Shown piece by piece: positions 31,601-41,669 of a stretch of 64,000 nucleotides of DNA. A model generated the notes under the pieces. The model searched no databases. It had not been told where the DNA came from and saw only the letters and a list, made by a program, of their open reading frames with translations. The position numbers and the translations under genes are program-made. This DNA comes from Sanderia malayensis (lineage: Eukaryota > Cnidaria > Scyphozoa > Semaeostomeae > Pelagiidae): contig RQOL01000624.1 of NCBI GenBank assembly GCA_013076295.1, positions 1 to 64,000 on the forward strand. The letters are read 5' to 3'. Position 1 is the first letter of the stretch, and each line of letters opens with the position of its first letter.

Positions 31601-32170
31601 TCGGGGCAAAACGAGTCACAAAACGATATAAATGCTGATAAGTTTTTGAATAACAAATTAATGAACAGGTTTCCATATAAAATAGCAACAATAACTATTT
31701 ATTCATCAAATACAGTCATGATTTTGATTTTATTATCAACAAGTTTAATTTTATGGTCTTTTTTAAAAACATGACGCGTTGACCCATTTTATCCCGCCGT
31801 GTGGGGTAAAACGAATCAGTTTTAAATATTTTCGACAGGTGCAGAAATAGATTGAGATAATGCCATATTTTGTTTTCACTTTCTATTTTTCATGTTATTT
31901 GTTTGATAATGGTCATAGCCACAGTTGGGCGTGTGGCGACAACCCTCAGTGAAAATTTTTCTTTTGATAACATGTGGATTTTTACCTCTTCATTAATATT
32001 ACTAAAGATTAAAAAACAAGAGCCTAATATTAAACATTATTGAAGACAAGTCACAATTAACAAACTAACATAAATATAAATTGAGCATAGAGCATTAGCT
32101 ACAGCCAGCATCCATTGAAAACAAACCTAAGATATTTTAAGAAAACAAGTTAAACTAAAAATACTCTACA
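31601..32170. other. 3' flank of the pogo transposase
   Basis: AT-rich, no gene. Two copies of a similar phrase, GGGGCAAAACGAGTCA near 31605 and GGGGTAAAACGAATCA near 31805, may belong to the pogo end or its 3' region. A matching inverted end beyond 33925 was not found. Confidence 0.4.
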
Positions 32171-33925
32171 TCAGTCACAAAAGTCACAGATAAAACCAGC
32201 TTCATGTGACCCATTGCAACACATTTCATGCAGCCACTTTTCGCAATTGGTACACTGTACCCAAGTTTCACCAGGTTGTGAATTATGCCACCATCCATCG
32301 CAAAATAAGCACTGGCAATCTGCCATTTCAACTTTTTTACTTTCCTTTATTTTTTTTGCTTTCTTTTCTTCTTCTTTCCCTTTGCTGGATTGCAGCTTTG
32401 ATAATTTATCCTTGCTCTTTGAAACTTTCCCTTTTCTTCCTTCCTTGCTCCTTTTTGTTCTATCACTTTCCAGCAATCTTTTCTTGTATGGAGTGCTTGT
32501 TAGTATTTCTGACTCTTCACTTCGTTTGCTTTTCTTTCTTTCCGCAATGTTTGGCACTTTCATAATTTCTTCACATCTTACATCCCTTGAAACACTTGTT
32601 GGATCAAGTGAACTTTGTGTCGATGGACCTGGCTCTTGGCTTAACATTGTAAAGGATGGCTCGATTTCATTAGTAACCTGAGGTTCACTTTCAGCTTGCT
32701 CTACTGTGTCATCTGATCTTGGGTCAGACAGAAAGTCAGACTCTGGCAACACATCTTGGTTAAAGGGAACTATTCCAGTGCAGCGAAAACCATTAACAGC
32801 ATTTTCAACTGTAGCAGCTTTTGCATAAGCTGCACTGAAAAGTTCCCCAAGCTTATCTATTGTAATTCTGCTGGCAGGGTGTGACCTCATCCAGGAGGTG
32901 CAAGCATTATTGAATGCTGCCTTCAATGGCTTAAAAAATGTGCGGTCTAGTAGCTGCAGCTTGTGGAAAGTATGTGGTGGCAAGGATAGCATTATGACAC
33001 CATTTTCTTTGGCATACTCTAGTAATTCAATGTTTTTCGCATGGGTCTTGTGCCCATCAAGAATTAGGAGAACAATGTTATCTTTATTGGGCTTTACATG
33101 TTTCACCAGATGCTTCATGTAGCTCATAAAGGTTGAAGAATCGATCCATCCATTTTCTGAAACTTCATTCAGGGTGCCTGGTGGAGCATGATCATTCAAG
33201 TCCTCCCTTTTATTTTTTCTTTTGAAAATCATCATTGGGGGGACGTAATTGCCAGCAGCATTATAGCACGTAACAACGGTTGTTATAACACCTCTTTCGC
33301 CACTGGTAGCTGATGATACCACACATTTACCTTCCTTGGAAAGCACTTTCACAGGCTTATGCACACATGTCAACCCTAACTCATCCACATTGTAAATTTG
33401 ATGAGGCTCAAGTTGATGTTTGTCAAGTATCACTTGCAAATTGTCAAAGTATCTCTTCCTCTTATTTAAACCAAAGACTCCGTTCAAAGATACCGCTTCC
33501 GGCTTTCTCAAGGAAATCGTTGACTGCCGCTTGAGAAATCCTGCCACAAAGTCACGGCCAGCCATTTGCTGCTCTTTGTTGAACGGATGTGGAATATTAT
33601 TCTTCTCGCCAAATTGGAATGCTACTTTGCGAACATCGTTTATGGACATTCCATCAAATGAATTGTCCATGTCAACAATGTATTTTGCAAGATCCTGCTC
33701 TTGCCTTTCAGCTAGAACAGTCTTTTTGCTACCAAGTTTGTTTTGGAAGGTCTCAAGCTGCTTCAATTCACCTTTGCAGCGTTGTCTCAGACTCTCAAAT
33801 GGCACACCAAAAGCTTTCACTGCCTTTCTGAGAGACATTTCCTTTTTTTCAACTGCCGCAATTGCTCGTTTCATCTCATCTTCATGCCAGTTTGCACGAT
33901 TGGTTTTTCGAACATAGTTTCTCAA
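32171..33925 (-). CDS. Pogo/Tigger-type transposase with C-terminal PHD finger
   Basis: Uninterrupted frame of 584 codons. N-terminus: a psq/CENP-B-type HTH (MSLRKAVKAFGVPFESLRQR). The DDE_1 core shows YNVDELGLT (first Asp), VLLILDGHKTH (second Asp) and QLLDRTFFKPLKAAF (third Asp), a DDD pogo centre. A Lys-rich linker (residues about 460-535) precedes a PHD finger: CQCLFC, WVQCTNCEKWLHEMC, ICDFC. Role: cut-and-paste transposition at TA sites; the PHD finger may read histone tails (inference). The frame begins with TTG at 33923-33925 where ATG is expected just after a TAA; the first in-frame ATG is about 17 codons on, after part of the HTH. A single start-codon mutation may be its only defect. 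Clear terminal repeats were not found. Confidence 0.85.
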   Translation of the reverse strand: MRNYVRKTNRANWHEDEMKRAIAAVEKKEMSLRKAVKAFGVPFESLRQRCKGELKQLETFQNKLGSKKTVLAERQEQDLAKYIVDMDNSFDGMSINDVRKVAFQFGEKNNIPHPFNKEQQMAGRDFVAGFLKRQSTISLRKPEAVSLNGVFGLNKRKRYFDNLQVILDKHQLEPHQIYNVDELGLTCVHKPVKVLSKEGKCVVSSATSGERGVITTVVTCYNAAGNYVPPMMIFKRKNKREDLNDHAPPGTLNEVSENGWIDSSTFMSYMKHLVKHVKPNKDNIVLLILDGHKTHAKNIELLEYAKENGVIMLSLPPHTFHKLQLLDRTFFKPLKAAFNNACTSWMRSHPASRITIDKLGELFSAAYAKAATVENAVNGFRCTGIVPFNQDVLPESDFLSDPRSDDTVEQAESEPQVTNEIEPSFTMLSQEPGPSTQSSLDPTSVSRDVRCEEIMKVPNIAERKKSKRSEESEILTSTPYKKRLLESDRTKRSKEGRKGKVSKSKDKLSKLQSSKGKEEEKKAKKIKESKKVEMADCQCLFCDGWWHNSQPGETWVQCTNCEKWLHEMCCNGSHEAGFICDFCD

Positions 33926-33959
33926 GGTTTAAGATAGATACACAACTGAAAATCCAACA

Positions 33960-34155
33960 GGCATGAGCGTTAGCGAATGCAGCGCACAAAGTGCAACAAC
34001 CACAGGCGAGCGCAGCAAGCTAACCCATTGTACTTGGGAGTGAAAGGGGCATGAGTGTGAGCAAATTCAGCGCATGAAGTGGGCCAACCACATTTACCTT
34101 TTTTCACTCGCCGGGCTCCGGGGAGGAAGCGAAGCGACGGAGGCTGGCTAGTCAT
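33960..34155. repeat. Short GC-rich dispersed repeat (AGCGAAGCG family)
   Basis: Contains GCATGAGCG...GCGAATGCAGCGC, a T-run followed by CACTCGCCGGGCTCCGGGGAG and GAAGCGAAGCGACGG. The same order recurs at about 35440-35600, 36104-36200, 57069-57175, 57605-57670, 57775-57850 and 59511-59625. Confidence 0.65.
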
Positions 34156-34835
34156 ATTGTATGCTCTTTGAAAATATCTATATATGCACTTATTTCGCCA
34201 ATATTCTCCCCAAAACAAGGATTGAACTTTATTTTTTCGGTATTGACTTGCTGACCAAAATCAGCTTGACACAATTCAAGAAACCTTTAAAATCTTTTTT
34301 AACTAAGGAAAAAAATAATCTATTTTCTTTCCTCAAGTAAAGACATAAGTAAATTGTACATGCAGTATTTACAAATATATTTAGTATTTTTATCAAAGCT
34401 TGTAATATTTATTTATCTATTTATTCATTTTATTTATTTTTAAAAGCTGGACCACTATTTATACCAATTTTAAATTGTACAGTGTTATCCAGTCTAAATA
34501 ATCATTTACATACATACATACATACATGCTCCCTTTTAAAATGGCAGCCAATTGTTATTGGCTTCACTGATTTGACGCAAGTCGGCATCTAGCACCTTCG
34601 ACGCTTTATATCATTGGTTCTCGGCCATGGTATTGAGTACAGTATGGGAATGGCAGTTCTCGGCTGCATGGATACATTTCATTTTTTTATTTCAATTTGC
34701 TTTCAATTTGAGTTGGATTTTATTTAATTTTGATTTAATTTTTTTTCCATTTCATTCCATTCTTTCGTTTTTAAAATAAAAAAAATAAAATAGTGACATT
34801 GCAGTTCTCAGCCACCAACATGTACTCATAAATCT
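34156..34835. other. AT-rich spacer with a short CATA run
   Basis: AT-rich sequence with a short TACA/CATA run near 34510-34528 and T-rich stretches. No gene seen. Confidence 0.4.
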
Positions 34836-35430
34836 GGAGAAGGTATCTCACCCATCTTTTCAGTACCAAAAAAGGACAAGAATGTTAGACTTATCTTAAA
34901 TCTTTTAAAAAGTGTTGTGACACTGTAATGGAGACAATTCAGTTACTGGACATAATGTGGTATGGGTTTTGTTGTTCACCCAGAGAAATCAGTATTTATA
35001 CCTCAAAAACAAATAACATTTCCTGGTTTTGATATAAATTCCATTTCAATGAAAATTACTTTGACGAAAGAAAAAGTTGCGAAAATAACAAACAAAATAT
35101 TAAATTTACTGACCATGAAGAGACCTTCTATTGGAGAAGTAGCTAAAATTATAGGTCATGTTATATCTACTTTACCAGCAATGAGGTATGGTCAATGTCA
35201 TTATAGAACTTTAGAAAAAGATAAAATTGATGCACTGAAGCAAGAAAAAGGAAATTTTGATGCTGTTATATGTTTGTCTTCACCTGCTAAAACAGGGTTA
35301 CATTGGTGGTTACAAAACATACTTTTTTTATTATATCAAACATGCTAAAATTGATTTAATCATAAATTCTGATCGGAGAAACATCTACTGGGGGTCAATG
35401 GTCAATATCTGAAACTGAAAATCACATGAA
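34836..35430 (+). pseudogene. DIRS-like retrotransposon RT / RNase H fragment, palm deleted
   Basis: RT beginning GEGISPIFSVPKKDKNVRLI (from 34836), then in the same frame after two stops MGFVVHPEKSVFIPQKQITF (from 34962), the stretch of DIRS-type RT that follows the palm, and GEVAKIIGHVISTLPAMRYG, the connection before RNase H. The RNase H start is recognisable in another frame (GGQWSISETENHMKY, about 35390-35430). The catalytic palm is missing between the first two pieces. No tyrosine recombinase and no terminal repeats are present. Confidence 0.62.
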
Positions 35431-35439
35431 ATATTGAGA

Positions 35440-35600
35440 ACTGGCAGGAGTCGGTCACTTCGCTCTCTCCCCGGAGTCACGAGAGTGAAAAAAGCTTAAT
35501 GTGGTTGGCGCACTTTGTGGGCTGCATCCGCCAACGCTCATGCCCCTTTCGATTCCACGTACAATGGGTTGGCTCGCTACGCTTGTCTGAGTTTTGCCTT
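35440..35600. repeat. Short GC-rich dispersed repeat
   Basis: GTCACTTCGCTCTCTCCCCGG, then AAAAAGCTTAATGTGG and CATCCGCCAACGCTCATGCCCC: the reverse orientation of the repeat at 33960. Confidence 0.6.
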
Positions 35601-36103
35601 TTCTGTCAGAAATTTGCCCTGGAAAGCAGTTCAAAATTGTCTTAGATTTTCAAAAAAGGCCAAAATAACGAAAAAACTCAAGGAAAAAAGTCAACATTAC
35701 TTTAGCTGTTTTATCAGGGAAGAGTTATCGAAATTTTGAAAGGGAAAAATCCCTTCAGAACGACCTTAAAAATTCAAAACATCGACTCTCCCCACGACCC
35801 TCCTTCTTCGCATTTCAGCAATGGCGGATCAAAGCTTCCAGAAGGTGGGAACACAAAATCGCAAATAACTCGGCAACCGTTTGAGATGTCAAAAAATGGA
35901 ATGCGTTACTCTCTTCTCAAAAAAGCCCCTCATTTTTAGTGCAAATTCCTCCCTACCCCCACAAACGAAAAAACCATTTTGACCTCAAGGAATTTTCTTT
36001 GAAGTCTTTGTTTGCCTGACAGCCCATTGTCCTCCGACAATGCCGTGGTCCAAACCGGAAAAGAAATCGCTGCCATCACATGATATCATAGATTAGTGAT
36101 ATA
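35601..36103. other. Spacer
   Basis: No gene or named repeat recognised; an A-rich stretch at 35640-35690. Confidence 0.4.
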
Positions 36104-36849
36104 TACTAGGGGTCATCACTCAATTCGCTCGTTCGCCCAAGCCTGTCAAGTAAAAAAAGCTTAATCTGATTGGGCGCTGCATTTGTTCATCGATTCGGAC
36201 CATGCGCTGCATTCGCTCATTGTGATTGGCCCATCAATTAGATTGGCTCGCTCCGCTCACCTAAGAGTGTGTTATCAAGAGCCAGTGAGTGGGTGTTGCA
36301 CTTCGTGTGCTGCATTCGCTAGCGCTGATGCCCCGTGCAATTGATTGGTTTGCTCAGCTTGCCTGATAGTCTGTTGTTGAGATTTGTTAACTGTTTGGTA
36401 TGCATGCATGTGTCCTATTAGCTTTCACATATGCTTCCAGTAGTACAGCATACTCTTGGGGGTGTATGAATCGAGTTTGACAAACTTGCATCATATTGGT
36501 GTACCTGCAAAAATGGATCATATAATGCAATAGACCTCTGAAAGCACAATACTTTTGGTGAAAGGTTAGCTAAAGGCTAATAAGTGTAAATTGTTAGTTA
36601 ACTTACGATTTACAGTATACATATACATAATATACATATGTCATAACGATGAGGTTTGATATTGGGCAAGTATTTCATTTGAGTCACAATGATGTAGGTA
36701 ATACATTGTCATTTTAGCAGTTTCCCATTTGAGTCAATTATGATGAGGCAATAACCTATCACAAGAGCCTAATGAAATTAAAATGTAATTGAAACTTACA
36801 TAGACAGTATGCTCTTTCCACGAGTTTGTTATGGATTCTATTGAGTTTT
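36104..36849 (+). repeat. 1.5 kb dispersed repeat, copy A, first half
   Basis: Starts TACTAGGGGTCATCACTC and runs parallel to 59511-60235, with shared landmarks CTAAGAGTGTGTTATCAAG, TGATAGTCTGTTGTTGAGAT, GATATTGGGCAAG and CAGTTTCCCATTT. It breaks at TTGAGTTTT (36849); the missing second half resumes at 50633, beyond the Helitron. Confidence 0.8.
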
Positions 36850-36869
36850 CTGCCTTATATAATATCTGA

Positions 36870-37190
36870 GTAGTCACGGAAACGCAGGTCAAAGCCCACC
36901 CGGCTGGGGTGTTGTCCCACGGCTAGGCCTTTCGTGTTTTGCATGTTCTTTTTCGAAAACGCTTCGATTTATTCCCCTTCGCCTCCTTTGATGTAGTCGC
37001 TCTCTTTCAGCTAAAAATTCTTTGTACTTTCAAGATATTTTCACTTTTCTCCTTCGAAAATTCTTCCGCCCTTTGTTTTGCTCAAATCTCTGCTTTGTGT
37101 GCTGTGTCAGATGCTGCCGTGCCAAAGCTTTTGTTTTGCCTGTGTGGAACATGTCCCGAGCTTCGATGCATACTAAAGCATTGAGTCGAA
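36870..37190 (+). other. Helitron 5' region
   Basis: GC-richer leader (GTAGTCACGGAAACGCAGG, CACCCGGCTGGGGTG) then T-rich sequence. No convincing coding region. Confidence 0.4.
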
Positions 37191-37193
37191 CAA

Positions 37194-37546
37194 TACTTTA
37201 ATCAGAGAAACTTTCGCGGGAAGAAACTTTCGCGAGGCGAAAAAAACGCGAAATTTCTAGAATTAACTTTCGCGTTTTAGGCAAAATCGAATATTTTGCG
37301 AGAATAAACTTTCGCGAATTCCAAGTCTGAACAGAAACTTTAAACAGAAACCTTGAAGTAGTTTTTATTCAAAGTGAAACTTTTTCATAAATTTTGCGAA
37401 TTTCCAATTTTGAAATTTTTATCAAGAATTAACTTTCGCGAATTTCATGTTTTAGAAAATTTTGCGCAATAAACTTTCGCGAATTTTGGCCAAAATTGCG
37501 AAAATCGCGAAAGTTTCTTCCCGCGAAAGCTTCTCCGATTAAAGTA
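37194..37546. mobile_element. TTTCGCGA MITE, 349 bp, TA target site
   Basis: Ends are inverted repeats of about 40 bp with two mismatches: CTTTAATCAGAGAAACTTTC and CTTTAATCGGAGAAGCTTTC, each continuing GCGGGAAGAAACTTTCGCGA. TA lies on both sides (37194-37195, 37545-37546). The inside repeats AACTTTCGCGAATT-like blocks. A mariner-type MITE by its TA sites (inference). Confidence 0.8.
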
Positions 37547-37564
37547 CATGCTGTGCTCAGCGAC

Positions 37565-37735
37565 CCCCTGGCTAAAGGCATTTGAAATGATGTCATGCTT
37601 CTCGAAAGATCGATTGTGCGTTGTTTACCATTTTCGAAACAATGAATCCCTGTTGCGTTTGACACTAATCCGACAGAGTTTTTTGTTACTGTGGCCTTTG
37701 ATGGACGAGGAAGTTACATCCTTCCTTCTGAAATG
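37565..37735 (+). repeat. Direct repeat inside the Helitron, left copy
   Basis: Parallels 48690-48870: both share TTTTCGAAACAATGAATCCC, CACTAATC, ACAG and CTGGCCTTT in order. The two copies lie near the two ends of the Helitron. Confidence 0.65.
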
Positions 37736-38389
37736 TGCTTTGCTTTGCAATTGTGTGAATTTTGAGTCGAAGGATCGTGCAATAATTATTCATTTTGTTC
37801 TTCGATACATTCGAGAATTGTTACCGCGAGAATTCCTCTTCGCATTCCATGTACTCCGGACATCGATCCAGAAGAATTGTTTTACATAACTATTGAATAA
37901 TAATAAGACAGGTAACTGGTTCTCCCGTCATTTCCTTGATTCTTACAAATTTGAATATACTCTGAATTATATTCCACTGGAATGGTCATGTGATTTCTCA
38001 ATTCATCCTTCGATTTGTTGACAAATTATATTATTGCCACGAGAAATGCTCTTTTCATTCCACTTTTTATTCCACATTATTGCAGACATCGAGATTCCAA
38101 AGAATTATGATTTCACCCTGATATTAACTTGACACAGGTACGTGCTTTCTAGGTGATTTACTTCGTTCTTCCGAAGTTTATACTCTCATTTTGATGTTTT
38201 GATCTCCTTTCAGCTGATATTTCTACGTGATATTTATTACGTGTCTTCCATCTTTTACAGATAAACGTTCTGTCACTGCTGTATATACTGAGACAAAACC
38301 ATCCCCTTTTTATTTACTGTATATATATTTAACCTTTATAGCTCTTTCTGTTTTTCATGCATTGTTTCTCTTTTTTAACACCGTCACAA
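37736..38389. other. Helitron region upstream of Rep
   Basis: Non-coding leader to the Rep gene, with several possible splice-site-like pieces; no gene recognised. Confidence 0.4.
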
Positions 38390-39220
38390 ATGCCCCGAAC
38401 ATCTCGACCAGCAAGGGAACGGCAGAAGGCCTACAAAAGGACTCGCCCTCAACGACAGGCCAAAACCATTGCAACACGTCCAACAGAAGAACCAGTCGCT
38501 GTTCCACTCAACGAGATGCTGCAGTTGCAGTTACAAGAACAACAGGCTCAGCAACAAGCAATCACAACATTGCAAGCGCAACAAGGTGCTCAGTTTTGGC
38601 CCGCAGCCTACCCAGCAGTGGGCGAAGGATTGCAAATGGCGATGCCACATCTGCTACAGCAACCGGTCCAACGGATGCATCTATTCCAGTTCCCACTTGA
38701 ATGCCAGCAGCAGCCAGAGCAGATTCATCCCTTGCAATTCCGGCCAGAACTACAACAGATGCAGCCTGTCCAATTCATCCCACAATTACAGCAGCCACCA
38801 ACAGAGATACAGCCCATGCAATTGAGGCCACAGTTGCCACAATTGCAACAGAGGGCAGTACAACCAGCAGCAGACGAACAGCCACCACCACCGGCCGTTC
38901 CAGAACTGCCACCCCAACCAGAACAACCAGCAAATCCTCAAGCAGACAACATTTATTTGCACAACATTGTGCTGCAAAGTATTTCACGAGAACACGAGAA
39001 CACGAGAAACAAGTACACAAAATACTGTCGCGAGGGAGCTGTCACACTGCCTGAAATACAGCCTCCACGTGCAGTATTGATGTCTCTGTTCCTTGGCGAT
39101 ACACAAGAAACGCAACGAGAATCAAAAGATTTTCTTTTCAAATTCCGTCAATACAATGCTTCCATGGCAATGGCATCCTGGACAGCAAACATACCACAAC
39201 TTCCGGGCAGGGGGCCACCC
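38390..39220 (+). pseudogene. Helitron Rep, first exon (Q-rich N-terminus)
   Basis: ATG 38390 (MPRTSRPARERQKAYKRTRP), a basic start, then a long Gln/Pro-rich region (residues about 40-190) with repeated LQF/MQP pieces, then REHENTRNKYTKYCREGAVT and FKFRQYNASMAMASWTANI with LPGRGPP, the conserved entry of Helitron replicases. The frame is cut at 39220 by the long-TIR element and resumes at 41509 (VISIHGSAYDRT), ending at a donor at 41546. Reading across the insertion using one target-duplication copy restores the frame. Confidence 0.75.
39211..39220 (+). repeat. Target duplication of the long-TIR element, left copy
   Basis: GGGGCCACCC here and GGGGCGACCC at 41499-41508 flank the element; one mismatch in ten. 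Confidence 0.8.
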
Positions 39221-40052
39221 GGGTAGTTCTAATCGCTGGACCCCACGACTGGGGGACTCTCCTGACGCACAACTATACGACCTAGGGAAATACGACCCAT
39301 GTCTGTAAAACTGCCAAACTTGCATTATTTTCATTGTAGTTATTGTAGCGAAGTCAAAGGCACTGTTTTGAAGCATGAAACGCAGTTTGGTGAGCATGGG
39401 AACAGAAATAAGTGCTTTTCGAGCAAGCAATTTTGTCGAAAAAAGCACGCTGTCGTTGCAAATCACTGAGGTTTTCATATCATAAGCAAGGAAACTGTGG
39501 TGGCAGTAATCGAAATCCTGTGGAGCCACGACATTGACATTTGCACCGTAATCAAAATTCCACCCTTTTCAGAAGCATTGCGCAATCTGAAACCACCGGT
39601 AGTAAGAGAGAACAATTTTAAAGCATTTCATATAAATGCAGAAAGACTATTCTGCTAATGTAACGTCGGTGTTTGTTATCATCCATCAAATATAGCAACA
39701 AAATGTGAATATATCACAACATAACAACAGCTAAAGCAACGAAACATGGAAACCTTATCAACGTCATCATGCTCATCATTATAATCGTTTTCATCATTAT
39801 TACTATTATTGCACCCTGCACTGCGCAGGTATATTGAGTTTTTGACGGCTAGAAAACACTTGCAAAGTTTTCTATGGGATGCAAATGGGCCTTAGTTACC
39901 CGAGGTTCGAGTTACTCCTGGCCCGACTTATCATGATTTTGCTGTTTTTATGAATATTATTTCTTTTCGAGTTTACTTCATTTATCTTTTTCAAGTAAGA
40001 ACACATTCCATCAAAATAGTCACAATACACAACTACTCAGATCAACTTCTTG
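39221..40052 (+). repeat. Left terminal inverted repeat
   Basis: Inverted partner of 40667-41498. Shared landmarks: GACTCTCCTGACGCAC, AACTGCCAAA, GGTAACTAAGGCC-like text and TCTGAGTAGTTGT at the inner end. Confidence 0.82.
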
Positions 40053-40666
40053 ATAAAAGCAGACACACAAAATATGAGCATGTTTTATTCTGAACACAAA
40101 CTATCGGCAGCATGAATAAGAGAAGTATGACTAGAACTGGAAGCTGAAGAGTTACAAATAGTTAACCTTCTAATCTGCAATGGTTTCTAAAATGTATATA
40201 TTTCTAACTAAAAACTAAGTCACCACCTCGTTCTCAATCTGTCTCATGTTCGTGTCAAGCACGCCACAATGGAATGTCAAGCATGCTGCCAGCGGTTCTT
40301 TCTAAAAGGGGGAACGGCAATGATGATGATAATGATGATGATGATGATACTGATACTGATGATGACTGGGTAAAACTTGATATGCCAGATTAAGATCGCC
40401 TGCCTTTCGCAAGTCATTGACATACCAAAGGGAGGGAATATACGAGCTTTCCTTGTTGATGAGCGTAGATCACACGATGAAAAACATCCGCGCATAATTA
40501 ACTCAAGTTTTAAAGTAACAAATTTTATATATTGTAACCAAACCAACATCAGATGCATTTTATCTTTGAGAATTTATAGATCTATCCTATCCATGACTCT
40601 TCTCAAGAATCTATGAAAAAATTTTTAACTCTGTTTACGCCAAACAGAAATGGTGTTACAATGACA

Positions 40667-41498
40667 TGATCTGAGTAGTTGTCTATTGTGACTATTTTGT
40701 AGAATGTGCTCTTACTTGATAAAGACATATGAAATAAACTCGAAAAGAAATAATATTCATAAAAACAGCAAAATCATGATAAGTCAGGCCAGGAGTAACT
40801 CGAACCTCCGGTAACTAAGGCCATTTGCATCCCATAGAAAACTTTCCAAGTGTTTTCTAGCCGTCAAAAACTCAATATACCTGCGCAGTGCAGGGTGCAG
40901 GGTGCAAAAATAATAATAATAATGAGGATAACGATTATAATGATGAGCATGATGACGTTGATAAGGTTTCCATGTTTCGTTGTTTCAGCTGTTGTTATTT
41001 TGTGATATATTCACATTTTGTTGCTATATTTGATGGATGATAACAAACACAGACGTTACAATAGCAGAATAGTCTTTCTGCATTTATATGAAATGCTTTA
41101 AAGTTGTTCTCTCTTACTACCGGTGGTTTCAGATTGTGCAACGCTTCTGAAAAGGACGGAATTTTGATTACGGTGCAAATGTCAATGTCGTGGCTCCACA
41201 GAAATTCGATTGCTACCACCGCAGTTTCCTTGCTTACGATATGAAAACCTCAGTGATTTGCAATGACAGCGTGCTTTTTTTGGCAAAATTGCTTACTCGA
41301 AAAGCATTTATTTCTGTTCCTATGCTCACCAAACTGCGTTTCATACTTCAAAACAGTGCCTTTGACTTCGCTACAATAATTACAGTGAAAATAATGCAAA
41401 TTTGGCAGTTTTACAGACATGGGTCGTATTACCGTAGGTCGTATAGTCGTGCGTCAGGAGAGTCCCCGAGTCGTGGGGTCCAGCGATTAGAACTACCC
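40667..41498 (-). repeat. Right terminal inverted repeat
   Basis: Inverted partner of 39221-40052. Confidence 0.82.
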
Positions 41499-41508
41499 GG
41501 GGCGACCC
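41499..41508 (+). repeat. Target duplication of the long-TIR element, right copy
   Basis: GGGGCGACCC; differs from the left copy by one base. Confidence 0.8.
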
Positions 41509-41545
41509 GTGATATCAATACACGGCAGTGCATATGACAGAACAG
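41509..41545 (+). pseudogene. Helitron Rep, end of first exon after the insertion
   Basis: GTG ATA TCA ... reads VISIHGSAYDRT and ends in a phase-1 donor (ACAG followed by GTACTT). The intron 41546-41669 (124 bp, acceptor TCCCTTCAG) leads into the next exon with codon G|CC. Confidence 0.65.
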
Positions 41546-41669
41546 GTACTTTCACATTCTGTTTCCACTTCTTTTACTTATTCTTCTTTTACACAGTAAT
41601 ATATTTCATTTTTCAACATTTCAATATTGCATCAACGATTTTTATCAACTGCCTCGCTTTTCCCTTCAG

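Larger units (their letters stand above)
39221..41498. mobile_element. Long-TIR (MULE-like foldback) element
   Basis: 2,278 bp with inverted arms of about 832 bp at each end (39221-40052 and 40667-41498, ends GGGTAGTTCTAATCGCTGG), around a 614-bp centre with an ATG/ATC microsatellite near 40318-40365. A 10-bp target duplication and very long terminal inverted repeats point to the Mutator-like group or a foldback relative; no transposase is encoded, so it is non-autonomous. It interrupts the Helitron Rep frame. Arm identity looks above 90%. Confidence 0.82.

Noticed and set aside
38469..39054. Two plus-strand frames of 117-118 codons overlapping the Helitron Rep start
   Set aside because: Alternative frames of the CAG-rich, Gln-coding region of Rep.
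40277..40558. Frame with a poly-Ile run in the centre of the long-TIR element
   Set aside because: The run is the ATG/ATC microsatellite; no motif on either side.
41190..41537. Matching 100-residue frames in the two arms of the long-TIR element
   Set aside because: They exist in both arms because the arms are copies; no domain is recognisable and both are interrupted by element ends.
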